Assembly: GCA_963727915.1 (NCBI GenBank)
Contig: CAVSID010000002.1
Location: forward strand, 124,001-188,000
Length of the DNA: 64,000 nucleotides
Origin: CAWAND01 sp963727915
Lineage (GTDB): Bacteria > Chloroflexota > Anaerolineae > Anaerolineales > E44-bin32
Direction of reading: 5' to 3'
Shown in pieces: positions 29,962-38,645 of the stretch. A model generated the notes under the pieces. It did not search any database. It saw only the letters and a list, made by a program, of their open reading frames with translations, and was not told where the DNA came from. Position 1 is the first letter of the stretch. Every line of letters starts with the position of its first letter. A program made the position numbers and the translations under genes.

Positions 29962-32327
29962 CTAGGAAATGTTCTTCACCACGACGGCCGTGAGGTCGTC
30001 AAACGGTTCTTGGTCGGGTCCAAAGTCGGCGATGGCATTGGCAATCAAATAGGTGAGACCCTGCGCATCGCGGTCCGGGGCAGAAGTTTGGAGCAATTGG
30101 GCAAGATTGTCCAATCCGAACTGGTTGCCGGCCTCGTCACTGGCCTCGGTGACCCCGTCAGTATACAGGAGCAGCACGCCCTGACTGTGGGATGGTCAGC
30201 GAATGCGAATTGTAGGCTGCGCTCTCGTCAACCCCCAGAGACCATGCCATGATCCAGATGGTTAGCACTTGTCCGTCGGGAGTAGCGGAGCAGCGGCGGG
30301 TTGTGGCCGCCATTGGCGAAAGTAATCTTGCTGGCGTCGGGCTCCCAGATGGCGTAGAAGACACTGACGAACAGGTCCGGCCGAGTTTCCGAGAAGATGA
30401 GGTGGTTCAGGCGCGTGAGAGCGGCCCCGGGGTCGGAATGGTTCGGCGCCACGGACCGCAGCAATGTGCGGCACAGGGCCATGAACAACGCTGCCGGCAC
30501 ACCCTTGTCGGCAACGTCGGCGATCGCAACCCCCCAACGGGGGCGAACCGTCTCTTCTCCGGCAGGGGGATGAAGTCAAAGAAGTCGCCCCCTACCTGCC
30601 GGGCGGCGACCCAGGTGGCGCCCACGTCCCATCCAGGAACTTGGGGCATGGACTTCGGGCAGAGAAGCTTTCCTGAATGCTGCGGGCGGTCTCCAGCTCG
30701 CGTTCCAGCGATCGGCGGGCAGCCACTTCTTCGATCAAACGCGTGTTCTCGATGCGCAGGGAGATCTGATGGGCAATTCCGGTCAAGCAGGGCGCCGCGC
30801 ATGCTGGTTGAAGGGGGTCCACCGATAAGCAAGATACCTACCAGCCGTTGGCCGTCGCTAAGCGCGAAGATCAGGGCTGTGTCTTCGCCAACGATGTCCC
30901 TGATGGGATCGGGGAGGTTGATGCGGTTGGCAGTCTCGCTCTCCGTATGAAGGAGGAGCCACGGCGAAATCCGCTGGCTGAAGCGTCAGCCGGCCCAACT
31001 GCTCGACGGCAAGGCGAGAGAGCCCAGACGTGGGACCCAAATGAAGCAAGTCCTTCGGCCTCTTCCGGCAGAAGCAGGGCCGCCCAGCGGCGCCCTGCCA
31101 GTAGCGTCGTTAGCTGGAGGACCGCCCGAAGTGCAGTTTCGGGATCGCCTGGTTGGGCAGCGTGCTTGGCAACCTCCAAGAGAACAGTGTTGATCCATGT
31201 GTACTCTTGCTGCTGGGCGAAGTTCTTGGCCTCCAGGGAGGCAATGGCGAGCATGGAGGCCAGAAGCTCAGCAAAGGCGATTTGCGCCGGGCTAAACAGG
31301 CGACCATCAGGAAAGGTAAGTTCGAGCACGCCGAAGATCCGATCTTCGATCAGCAGAGGCACGGCCAAAGCGTTGGCATGGAGCCTCCGGATTGCGGGTC
31401 CCAGCGTGTCCGGACAGGTCGATCTTCCCTCAACTCCAGCGTGCGCTGTTCCAGAGCGGCCCGACCAACAAGGCCGTCGCCGTACGGGATTTCGCATGGT
31501 TCATCGTCTTCTTCATGGGAAACGGCCCGCAAATAGGCGATTTGCCCGCTGCACTCGTAGAGGCGCACCTGGGCGAAATCGAAAGCTTGGGAGATAACTG
31601 GAGCGACCTGGTGAAAGCGTTCTTCCAGTGGCTGAAGTGAGATCAAACGCCTGGAGATCTCGCTCAGAAGCACCATTTGGGTGGACCGGGCTTCGATTTC
31701 GGATTGGATGCGGAGCCGGGCCATCACGGGCGCCAGGGCGGCAGCGATTCGCTCGGCGAGTTCGAGATCGCGCTCTCGTGTAGGTGCCCGGGAGGTGGCT
31801 TTCGAGACAAAGCATGCCCAGAGGCCGTTCCTGCCCGTGAATGGGCACGATCAGGACCTCGCCTTCGTCAAGCAGGGCTTCGCCTTCAAATGAAGGCGTG
31901 ATCCACACCCGTTGGCGTGTTCGAGCTTCGGTCGAAGATGTGGGCCACGCGATGGCGAAGGCACCAGCTGGCCATCCCTTCCTCTTCAATTCCGACGACC
32001 GCTCCGGTCGGGCTCGATTTCTTGGCCCTGCTTATCCGCTTGAGGGCGACGGAAATGGGAGGATTCAAAGAGGCCGAACTGCAGACCGTCAAACTTGAAG
32101 ACGCGGTCGGCGGAAAGTGCCACGGCATCCGCCAATGCCTGCCGTTCGACGGGGGCGCTGGCGATGGTCTCCATGGCTTCGAGAAGCGGAAGTGTGGTTT
32201 GGGAGACTGCGTCCGATTCCCGACGCCGCCGCAGGGGACGGTTCCAGACGAGGATGACAAGGCTGGCCAAGCCCAGGCCGGCAAGGAAGGCAAACAGGGG
32301 GATGAGGAGTTGCTCCATTGAAGCCAT
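29962..32327 (-). CDS. RsbU-like PP2C phosphatase with membrane helix and GAF domains
   Basis: About 789 residues pieced together across six or more shifts between 30180 and 31990. In order: an N-terminal transmembrane helix (IPLFAFLAGLGLASLVILVW), at least two GAF-like modules (including LIVPIHGQERPLGMLCLES and LAVPLLIEDRIFGVLELTF), a coiled coil (RSLERELETARSIQESF) and a SpoIIE/PP2C domain. The latter has its acidic metal ligands in RQVGGDFFDF, DVADKGVPAALFMAL, FANGGHNPPLL and LLYTDGVTEA. Such phosphatases dephosphorylate STAS anti-anti-sigma factors. The partner-switch kinase and STAS protein are directly upstream in the same operon. The signal sensed by the GAF domains is unknown. Confidence 0.85.
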
Positions 32328-32367
32328 CGGGCGCCAGGCTATCTGTGGGCGAGATGGAGGCGCGGTG

Positions 32368-32799
32368 TCAAGAATCGAAGCCCGGTTCTTGTGCCTTTCG
32401 CATGGTCAGCGTAGTTGCCATTTGGGCGGCGTGCATAGTCGATCTCGTCCATGACCCGATGCATGATCAGGAGGCCCAAGCCCGCCGAGGCGGGGGTTGT
32501 CTGGATCCGGCGGGCCGGGTGGCGTTCCGCCGGGTTGAAGGGGGGTGCTGTGTCAACCAGTTCCACCGTGAGCTCGCCGGGTGCGGAATTGACCGTCACT
32601 GCGATCTGCCCCGACGCTTTGCTCGCCGTAGCCATGAATGATGATGTTCTCGCATGCCTCTCCAACCGCCAGCTGGCACGCGTAGCTGGTCCTGCTGTCG
32701 AAGCCGGCGGCAAGAGCTTCGTCGTTCACGAGATCACAAATGGGGGCCACTTCGGCCAGCAGTGGCAGGCACGACGAGAGAGCGGATAGGCATCCTCAT
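32368..32799 (-). CDS. RsbW-like anti-sigma factor/serine kinase
   Basis: About 144 residues across two or three shifts. It is a GHKL ATPase of the HATPase_c_2 type. The N-box is QLAVGEACENIIIHGYG, the G1-like box is VELVDTAPPFNP and the G2 box is AGLGLLIMHRVMDEIDY. The most likely ending, TLTMRKAQEPGFDS, is read from a neighbouring frame. In partner-switch systems such proteins bind a sigma factor or phosphorylate the STAS partner. No sigma factor gene is visible in the window. It starts four bases from the end of the STAS gene. Confidence 0.82.
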
Positions 32800-32802
32800 C
32801 GC

Positions 32803-33135
32803 CTAGTAGGCGGCGATCGCCTCCTCGCGCGAAGGAGAAGGATTCGAAAAGCACGTCAAGCCCGGCGATTTCGAGCGTCTCTTTAACGCGATCGGAGGGC
32901 TGGGCCAGACGAACGACACCGCCGCCTTTTTGCGCTTCCTTGCGAGACATCACAAGTATCCGCAGGCCGGCAGAGGAGAGGAAATCTACTTCGTTAAGGT
33001 CGAATATCAGATTGCGCTGACCTGACTGGAGTTCGTCGTTCACGGCGGCTTCAAATTGATCGGCCGTACTCGAATCTACACGGCCGGTGACCGTGATCAC
33101 CGTAACCCGCTTGTAAGCTCTCGACTGATTTCCAT
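32803..33135 (-). CDS. STAS-domain anti-anti-sigma factor
   Basis: About 111 residues, with one shift near 33120 after MEISR and one near 32825 giving the natural ending AREEAIAAY. The STAS core is clear: VTVITVTGRVDSSTADQFE, LIFDLNEVDFLSSAGLRILV with the phospho-acceptor Ser, and VVRLAQPSDRVKETLEIAGL. It should be phosphorylated by the RsbW-like kinase and dephosphorylated by the RsbU-like phosphatase encoded next to it. The ATG has an AGGAGG ribosome site and follows the polyprenyl synthase by about 25 bases. Confidence 0.87.
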
Positions 33136-33159
33136 GCGTGCCTCCTGATGTGGATCTTC

Positions 33160-34076
33160 CTAGATTGGTCCGCTGCACGACGTATCGGGCCAAGATCGGA
33201 AAGAGCGTCCCTCTCCGGTGATGGCGGCATACCCGCCAGGATGGTCTCCGCTTCGGCGATTAGTGAATTCGGCTTCTTCACTCTGGCTTTTTCGATGGCG
33301 CCCGGAGCCGCGAATGGCTTCAACCAAGCTGATCCATCTCATCCGTCACCGAGGTGCTTCGTTTCCGATCAGCCGTCTGGAGCGCGGGTTGTCTGCGTCT
33401 TGCTCCAAGTAGTACACGGTGGGCAGCGTGATCAGACCCTGGCGAAGATCACTGGCAACAGGCTTGCCGACCTTGGCGGGGTCGCCGACGAAGTCAAGCA
33501 CATCATCCATGATCTGGAAAGCGACGCCAATGGCGTACCCGAACTGCTTGATGTCCTCCGCCACGGTTGCGTCGACGTCACTCAGCAGCGCCCCGCCTTC
33601 AGCCGCCAATTCGAAAAGCGAAGCCGTCTTGGCATAGATCCGGTCATAGTAGTCACGCCGGAGATCATCGGACCGGGTGCCAAACAGCTGCGTGATCTCG
33701 CCGTTGACAATTGCCATCAGGGTTTCCGCGAACCGTTCCATGATGTGAGCGAGCCTGTCTGTGCCGCGGCAAGGTTGGCTGCTCGAGCGAAGATGTAGTC
33801 ACCGGTCAGGACCGTTGCGCCGGGTGTCCATTGCGAGTTGAGGGTCGGGATGCCTCGGCGAAGCGAGGCCTCATCGATCAGATCATCGTGGACCAGGGTG
33901 GCCGTGTGAAGAAGTTCGATGGCCGAGGCGAGCGTGACCAGGCGATCGTGGTCGGCGCCTAGCATACCGCCGCAAAGGAGCACGAGCGTCGGACGGATGC
34001 GCTTTCCGCCCGATGCCAGCAGATGATCGACGGCAGCGTCGAGGCTCGGATGATAGCTGCCGGGATGAGACCTCAT
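33160..34076 (-). CDS. Polyprenyl (trans-isoprenyl) diphosphate synthase
   Basis: About 305 residues joined across at least two shifts (near 33360 and 33735). It condenses isopentenyl diphosphate onto allylic diphosphates for quinone side chains or carrier lipids. The first Asp-rich motif is in LVHDDLIDEASLRRGIPTLN, the second in FQIMDDVLDFVGDPAKVGKP, and the IPP site is in ASGGKRIRPTLVLL. The product length cannot be read reliably; the residues before the first Asp motif suggest a long-chain enzyme. ATGA overlap with tatD upstream; the STAS gene follows. The C-terminus is set by the TAG at 33160 but frames cross there. Confidence 0.85.
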
Positions 34077-34951
34077 GCGGTCTCTACCTCCGGCATGTCG
34101 CTTCGGACCAGGTCAAAGAAGGTGGCGGTAAGCGGTTCCATGGTCCCAACCGAAGAGTGTGGAGGCGTTATTGGATGTGACTCGGGCGACAACATCGAGA
34201 AGGAGACTCCATGAGCGTTGACAGTTCCTGGGCGACAAGTCGGGTCATGGCAGGCTCGTTGCGCTTCCCCCGATGGGGATGCGGCGACAAGAAAGGTGCA
34301 TCGGTTTCCGTCAGTATATGGTCGAGTGGGAGTGAAGGTACCATCTGCCGCAGCTGCTTGGCGTTCTTGAACGTGACCGGTCCGCCCAACCCAAGGTAGA
34401 AGCCAGCATCGACTGCGCGCTGAGCCATAGTCGAGCGTGCCAGTAGAATCCATGTAAGACACCGGGGCGTTGACGTAGCGTGCCATCGGGGAGGTCGTCG
34501 TGCCAGTCTTCAACATTGATAAGGACCTCGTCTTCAGCCTCGCGTTGGTGCACGATCACCGGCAGCTTGAGCTCGCGTGCCAGATCGAGCTGGGCCTTGA
34601 AGACCTGCCTCCTGCACCGGCCGCGGTGAGAAGTCTCGGTAGAAGTCAAGGCCGATTTCCCCAATGGCGACCACCACGTCGTGCTGCTGGCAAGGGCGGC
34701 GAGCTGGTCGGCGGTGTTGCTGTCCCACGTCTTGGCTTCGTGAGGATGGACGCCTACGCGCGGCAAAGAGCCCGGTTCCGGTCTCGGCAATCCGCACAGC
34801 GCGCCGGCTGCTGGGCAAGTCCGTTCCCGGGATCAGGATTGGCGAGATTCCGGCTGCCTCGGCGCGCGCCATTACCTCGACCCGATCCCCATCGAATTCG
34901 TCCAGGGCGAGATGGCAATGCGTGTCTGCCAGATGATCGGATGGAGCTCAT
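34073..34951 (-). CDS. tatD: TatD-family metal-dependent DNase
   Basis: About 290 residues recovered from a heavily shifted stretch (at least five switches). TIM-barrel hydrolase with the metal ligands visible in pieces: DTHCHLALDEFDGDRV at the N-terminus, AIGEIGLDFYRD, LKLPVIVHQREAEDE, and LTETDAPFLSPHPHRG near the C-terminus, plus AGFYLGLGGPVTFKNA. TatD proteins are 3'-5' exonucleases or D-aminoacyl-tRNA-type hydrolases involved in DNA quality control. The ATG overlaps the stop of the phosphohexomutase (ATGA), and its stop overlaps the polyprenyl synthase ATG. Sequence quality here is the worst in the window together with 18.6-20.3 kb. Confidence 0.82.
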
Positions 34952-36373
34952 GTTATTCCCACGATCTTCAGACCGTCCTTCAGAATTGGCTGAACGCGAT
35001 CTTTGTGCGTGGTTTCACAATACACTCGGACCATCGGCTCAGTGCCGGAAAATCGGATCAAGAGCCAGCCTCCGTCCTCCAGCCCGAATTTGAATCCATC
35101 CAAGCTCTCGAGCCCGGTGACTTTCAACCCGCCGATGGTCTTGGGATCGGCCGAATGGATGTGCTTCTCGTAGACGCTCCGTTCGCCAGGGGGCAACGGT
35201 GAGTCGATACGATCGTAAAAATGGGGGCCGACCTTCTCGAACAGGGTGTTGACCAGGCCGGAGGGCCTAGAGCCTAATCGGACCATCATATCCAGCAGAT
35301 ACAGCCCGGCCAGGATGCCATCCCGTTCCGGAACGTGCCCGCGGAAGGCGTAGCCTCCGGATTCTTCGCCTCCTATCAGCGCGTCGACCTCGAGCATCTT
35401 AGGCGCCACGTACTTGAAGCCCACGCCTGTTTCGTAGACGGGGACGTCGTACATCTTGCCTAGCTCATTCAGCATGGAGGTCGTAGAAAGAGTCTTGACG
35501 ATCGGGCCGCGTTCACCGCCGGACCTCGAGCATATAGTAGGCGAGCAGTGCGAAGACACGCAGTTGGTCCACGAATTCGCCGTGTTCATCGCCCAGGCCA
35601 ACCCGGTCGGCGTCCCCATCGTTGACGATGAGTACGTCCGCGCCCTCTTTGAGTGTGGCCCGCAACCCCGGGTCGATATTGGGTCTAATAGGCTCGGGCC
35701 GACCCATTTCCGGGAAGATGGGATTGCGGCGATCGTGAATGGAGATTATGCGAGTTCGCCCGCCTTCAAGCAGCTTGGAGAACCAGCCGGCGCCGTTGCC
35801 CCACATGGGATCGTAGAGGACCGTCAGCCCGGCCGCCTTAATCGGCTCGAGGTCGATCAAGGTTTGAATCTGTTTGAAGTAGAGCGGCGCAGCGTCAAAT
35901 ACCTCGACCTGGCCGTCCGCCTTGGCCTCCTCGATGGGAATCGACGGTATCGAGTTGGAATCGGCCGGGATGTAGGATTCGATCGTGGTCAGTCCCTCGG
36001 GACTCACAGCGCCGCCGTGTTCGTCTCGAACCTTGAACCCGTTGTCGGTGGCGGGATTGTGTGAGGCGGTGATGTTGACCGCGCCTGCTGCGTTGCGCGC
36101 CACCACGGAGAAGGAGATGGCGGGAGTGGGGGTGGGGCCCTCGGTCAAGAGGACGTGCAGGCCATTGCCGGCGAGGACTTCGGCCGCGGCGGCTGCGAAG
36201 CCTTCTGAATTGAACCGCTTGTCATACCCGACGACGACGGAATCTCCCGTGCCGCGTTCCTTAAGAAAGCGGGCAAACCCATGAGCACAACGGCGGACGC
36301 TGCTGAACGTGTAATCGTCGGCAATCTTGCCGCGCCAGCCGTCGGTGCCAAAATGGATCACGGGGTCACTCAT
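34948..36373 (-). CDS. Phosphoglucomutase/phosphomannomutase family protein
   Basis: About 475 residues joined across a shift near 35520. Alpha-D-phosphohexomutase with all four loops: the phosphoserine loop NITASHNPATDNGFKV, the metal loop VNDGDADRVGLGDEHG, the sugar-binding loop GGEESGGYAFRGHVPERDG and the phosphate-binding RFSGTEPMVRVY. It interconverts hexose 1- and 6-phosphates for nucleotide-sugar supply; glucose versus mannose preference is not decided by these motifs. It is the first gene of the operon tatD-polyprenyl synthase-STAS-RsbW-RsbU. The ATG at 36373 begins MSDPVIHFGTDGWRG, the standard family start. Confidence 0.92.
35003..35020. other. Near-match palindrome TTGTGC-N6-TCACAA (site 4)
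   Basis: One mismatch from the dispersed palindrome, spacer GTGGTT. It lies within the last 25 codons of the phosphohexomutase gene, about 60 bases before the tatD start on that strand. Confidence 0.4.
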
Positions 36374-36540
36374 GCCATGCCTCCGGGCTGGTTGCTGCGG
36401 CTTCCGGCAAGAAAGAAGCCAGGCTTTGCCAATCCTGGCTGGAAATGCGGGAGCGGAGTACAGATCGTATGCCCGCGGCCCGCCGCTGGTCGACACAGTT
36501 CAATCTGAAAGTCAGCTGGACCCGGCCATGCGTGACGGAC

Positions 36541-36546
36541 ATTATA
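36541..36546 (-). promoter_or_regulatory. Possible -10 box of the phosphohexomutase operon
   Basis: A perfect TATAAT on the minus strand lies about 170 bases before the ATG. No convincing -35 was seen. The long leader between shows no recognisable riboswitch. Confidence 0.35.
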
Positions 36547-36591
36547 CCTTGAAACATCATTCCCTCGTCGAAGGCGGGCCGTTCCGGCTTT

Positions 36592-37155
36592 TCATTCTTT
36601 CGGCTGGGCTTCTTTGTCCCCCAACAGGCGTGTGCCGAAGACGTCGCCAGCCTTCATGATCGAGCGCAGGTTGGACGTGCTCAGTCGGCTGGCCCTGTCG
36701 TAGAAGGAATCGAGGGATTCGAAGAAATCAAGCATCGAACCAAGCTTGGCCGCAATCTCGGGCGGGGCGCCGTTATCGAGGCTCAGGCGCCGGCTCTCCT
36801 TGAGGATCTCGAGCGTGGGATCCACTTCTTTCTTCTTGCGTTCCGCCACGATCAGCCGGAACATCTCCCAGACATCGTCCATCCCGTCAAAATGATCACG
36901 ACGGTCGCCCAAGACGTGGACCAGTTTGATCACGCCCCAACCTTGAAGCTCACGCAAGCTGGTGCTCACGGTCGAACGGGCCAGAGACAGCGTTTCGGCG
37001 ATCTCTTCCGCATTCAGGGGGCGTGGAGCCAGGTACAGCAGCGCGTGGATCTGGGCCACCGTCCGGCTCACCCCCCACCGGCTACCCATCTCCCCCCAAT
37101 GCACGACGAAAGTTTCAATGGCTGGGGTCAGGCGCAAGGGCTCGGTCTTTTCCAT
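36592..37155 (-). CDS. GbsR/MarR-family transcriptional regulator
   Basis: Winged-helix DNA-binding protein, 187 residues, the usual GbsR length. The helix-turn-helix is in RPLNAEEIAETLSLARSTVS, followed by the wing ELQGWGVIKLVHVLGDRRD, preceded by the family segment HWGEMGSRWGVSRTVAQIH. The C-terminal half is helical and probably dimerises or binds a ligand. GbsR relatives in Bacillus respond to choline or osmotic conditions; targets here are unknown. An imperfect palindrome overlaps its own -10 box, suggesting autoregulation. The ATG has an AAGGAG ribosome site. Confidence 0.9.
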   Translation of the reverse strand: MEKTEPLRLTPAIETFVVHWGEMGSRWGVSRTVAQIHALLYLAPRPLNAEEIAETLSLARSTVSTSLRELQGWGVIKLVHVLGDRRDHFDGMDDVWEMFRLIVAERKKKEVDPTLEILKESRRLSLDNGAPPEIAAKLGSMLDFFESLDSFYDRASRLSTSNLRSIMKAGDVFGTRLLGDKEAQPKE

Positions 37156-37172
37156 GTGTTCACTCCTTACGG

Positions 37173-37201
37173 AATATACCGAAATTAATGAAATTGGTCA
37201 A
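37173..37201 (-). promoter_or_regulatory. gbsR promoter with overlapping imperfect palindrome
   Basis: On the minus strand TTGACC and TATATT are 17 bases apart. The -10 lies inside CGGTATATTCCG, an imperfect inverted repeat, and the spacer is A/T-rich (TTTCATTAATTTC) in contrast to the surrounding G+C-rich DNA. This is where an autorepressor would be expected to bind. Confidence 0.6.
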
Positions 37202-37266
37202 GATGCGGGCTCAGATGGGGACAAGTCGGTCGGTCTCCGGCCCAACTTGCGGGCGCCTCTTTGTGG

Positions 37267-37303
37267 TACACTTCAGCCGTTGCGACGCCTGAATATCAGG
37301 CGT
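37267..37303 (+). promoter_or_regulatory. rpsF promoter -10 and 5' leader hairpin
   Basis: A TACACT -10 box is followed, at about the transcript start, by a perfect eight-base hairpin ACGCCTGA-ATA-TCAGGCGT (37285-37303). Downstream, before the AAAGGAGG ribosome site, TCCCGAGG occurs twice. Leaders of rpsF operons often bind the S6:S18 complex for feedback control; whether this one has the CCG-containing fold needed was not established. Confidence 0.4.
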
Positions 37304-37370
37304 TTCCGTTCCCAGGTGACCTCTCCCGAGGTTTGCACTGGGGACAATCCCGAGGAAAGGAGGTCCTCCC

Positions 37371-37661
37371 ATGCGCAACTACGAAGTGGCCATTATCGCC
37401 AACCCCGATCTCGACGAACAGGCGGTTCAGCAACTTGAGGAGAAGGTCAGCGGATGGATCGCGGCTGCCGACGGCAAGGCGTATGACGTCGAACGCTGGG
37501 GTCGCCGACGACTGGCGTACCCGATAGATGGCAACCGAGACGGTTACTATCTGTTCTTCCAGACGCAAATGCCGCCCCAAGCGAGCGGAGTTGTCGAGCG
37601 TGACCTGAGGCTCAACGAAGACATCCTGCGCTTCATGATTACGCTCAAGGAAGACGCCTGA
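37371..37661 (+). CDS. rpsF: 30S ribosomal protein bS6
   Basis: Small-subunit protein that forms a heterodimer with bS18 on 16S rRNA. 96 residues, the normal length, with MRNYEVAIIANPDLDEQAV, the conserved VERWGRRRLAYPIDGNRDGYY and the end RLNEDILRFMITLKE. The ribosome site AAAGGAGGT is almost a full anti-SD match, indicating strong leadered translation. It heads the classical rpsF-ssb-rpsR operon; rplI is not present after rpsR. Confidence 0.97.
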   Translation: MRNYEVAIIANPDLDEQAVQQLEEKVSGWIAAADGKAYDVERWGRRRLAYPIDGNRDGYYLFFQTQMPPQASGVVERDLRLNEDILRFMITLKEDA

Positions 37662-37710
37662 CTCCCGCTCCTGGAAAGGGTGCGGTGGAGAAGCAGGAGG
37701 GCACGATACG

Positions 37711-38112
37711 ATGAGCCGCGGCCTGAACAAAGTCATGTTGATCGGCAATCTCGGGCGTGATCCTGAAATGCGCTACACGCCATCGGGCAAGCCGGTGACG
37801 AGCTTCACGATGGGCGTGACGTACACATGGCATGATGCCGAGGGGGAACGACGCGAACAGACGGAATGGTTCAACATCATCGCATGGAGCGGGTTGGCGG
37901 AAGTGTGCAACCAGTTCCTGCGCAAGGGCCAGAAGGTCTACATCGAAGGCAGACTGCAGACCCGTCGTTGGCAGGACAACGCCGGCGTTGAAAGAAGTGC
38001 GACAGAAGTGGTGGCACGTGAGATGATCATGCTCGATGACTCACGCAGCGCCTCGGGTGTAGCGTACGTCGAGCAGGCGGCCAGCGAAGAAGAGCCTGTA
38101 CCCGAAGACTAG
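37711..38112 (+). CDS. ssb: Single-stranded DNA-binding protein
   Basis: OB-fold protein that coats single-stranded DNA in replication, recombination and repair. 133 residues: LNKVMLIGNLGRDPEMRYTP, VTSFTMGVTYTW, EWFNIIAWSGLAEVCNQFLRKG and KVYIEGRLQTRRWQD make up the OB fold. The tail is short and acidic (EEEPVPED) and lacks the usual DIPF tip that recruits partner proteins. It lies 49 bases after rpsF in the same operon. Confidence 0.96.
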   Translation: MSRGLNKVMLIGNLGRDPEMRYTPSGKPVTSFTMGVTYTWHDAEGERREQTEWFNIIAWSGLAEVCNQFLRKGQKVYIEGRLQTRRWQDNAGVERSATEVVAREMIMLDDSRSASGVAYVEQAASEEEPVPED

Positions 38113-38162
38113 AGCGATCCGAGCCGGGCCCGGACGGTCAATGGAACTAAGGAGCCTGAAAC

Positions 38163-38561
38163 GTGGCAGAAGATTTCGAAAACGAAGAGGAACTGGAAGA
38201 AGAGCTCGAGGACGAGATCGAGGATGATGACGACTCGGAATTTGTGGTCGATCGACCTTATGATCGCGGAGCGCGATCGGCGGGCTCGCGCGGTTCAGGT
38301 CCTTCCGGGCGATCGTCGCGGCCATCTTCACATGGGAGGTTTAGCCGGCGCCCGCGGGTTTGTCAATTCTGCGCCGACAATACTCATACTCTGGGCTACA
38401 AGCAGACGGATGTCCTCCGCAGGTTTGTTACCGATCAAGGAAAGATCCGGGGCCGACGCGAGACGGGGACATGTGCCAAGCATCAGCGGATGGTGGCCAA
38501 GGCGGTCAAGCGAGCTCGCCACATGGCCCTGCTTTCGTTTGCTGGCGAAACGCATCGATAG
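38163..38561 (+). CDS. rpsR: 30S ribosomal protein bS18 with acidic N-terminal extension
   Basis: 132 residues against about 75-95 for most bS18. The C-terminal 75 residues are a standard zinc-type bS18: CQFCADN, a third ligand in TGTCAKHQ, and the basic RMVAKAVKRARHMALLSF. The first half is unusual: residues 2-27 are almost entirely Glu/Asp (EDFENEEELEEELEDEIEDD), followed by a flexible Ser/Arg/Gly stretch. The RNA-binding half is intact, so the protein should still assemble with bS6. The frame is intact and the ribosome site (CTAAGGAG) is well placed, so the extension is real. Confidence 0.94.
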   Translation: MAEDFENEEELEEELEDEIEDDDDSEFVVDRPYDRGARSAGSRGSGPSGRSSRPSSHGRFSRRPRVCQFCADNTHTLGYKQTDVLRRFVTDQGKIRGRRETGTCAKHQRMVAKAVKRARHMALLSFAGETHR

Positions 38562-38645
38562 GCCCGTTTGGCGGATGATTATGAGCCCGAATCCAGATCG
38601 AACTCCGATCTTTGGCTACGCCCATCCCCTCAATAGGGACGAGCC

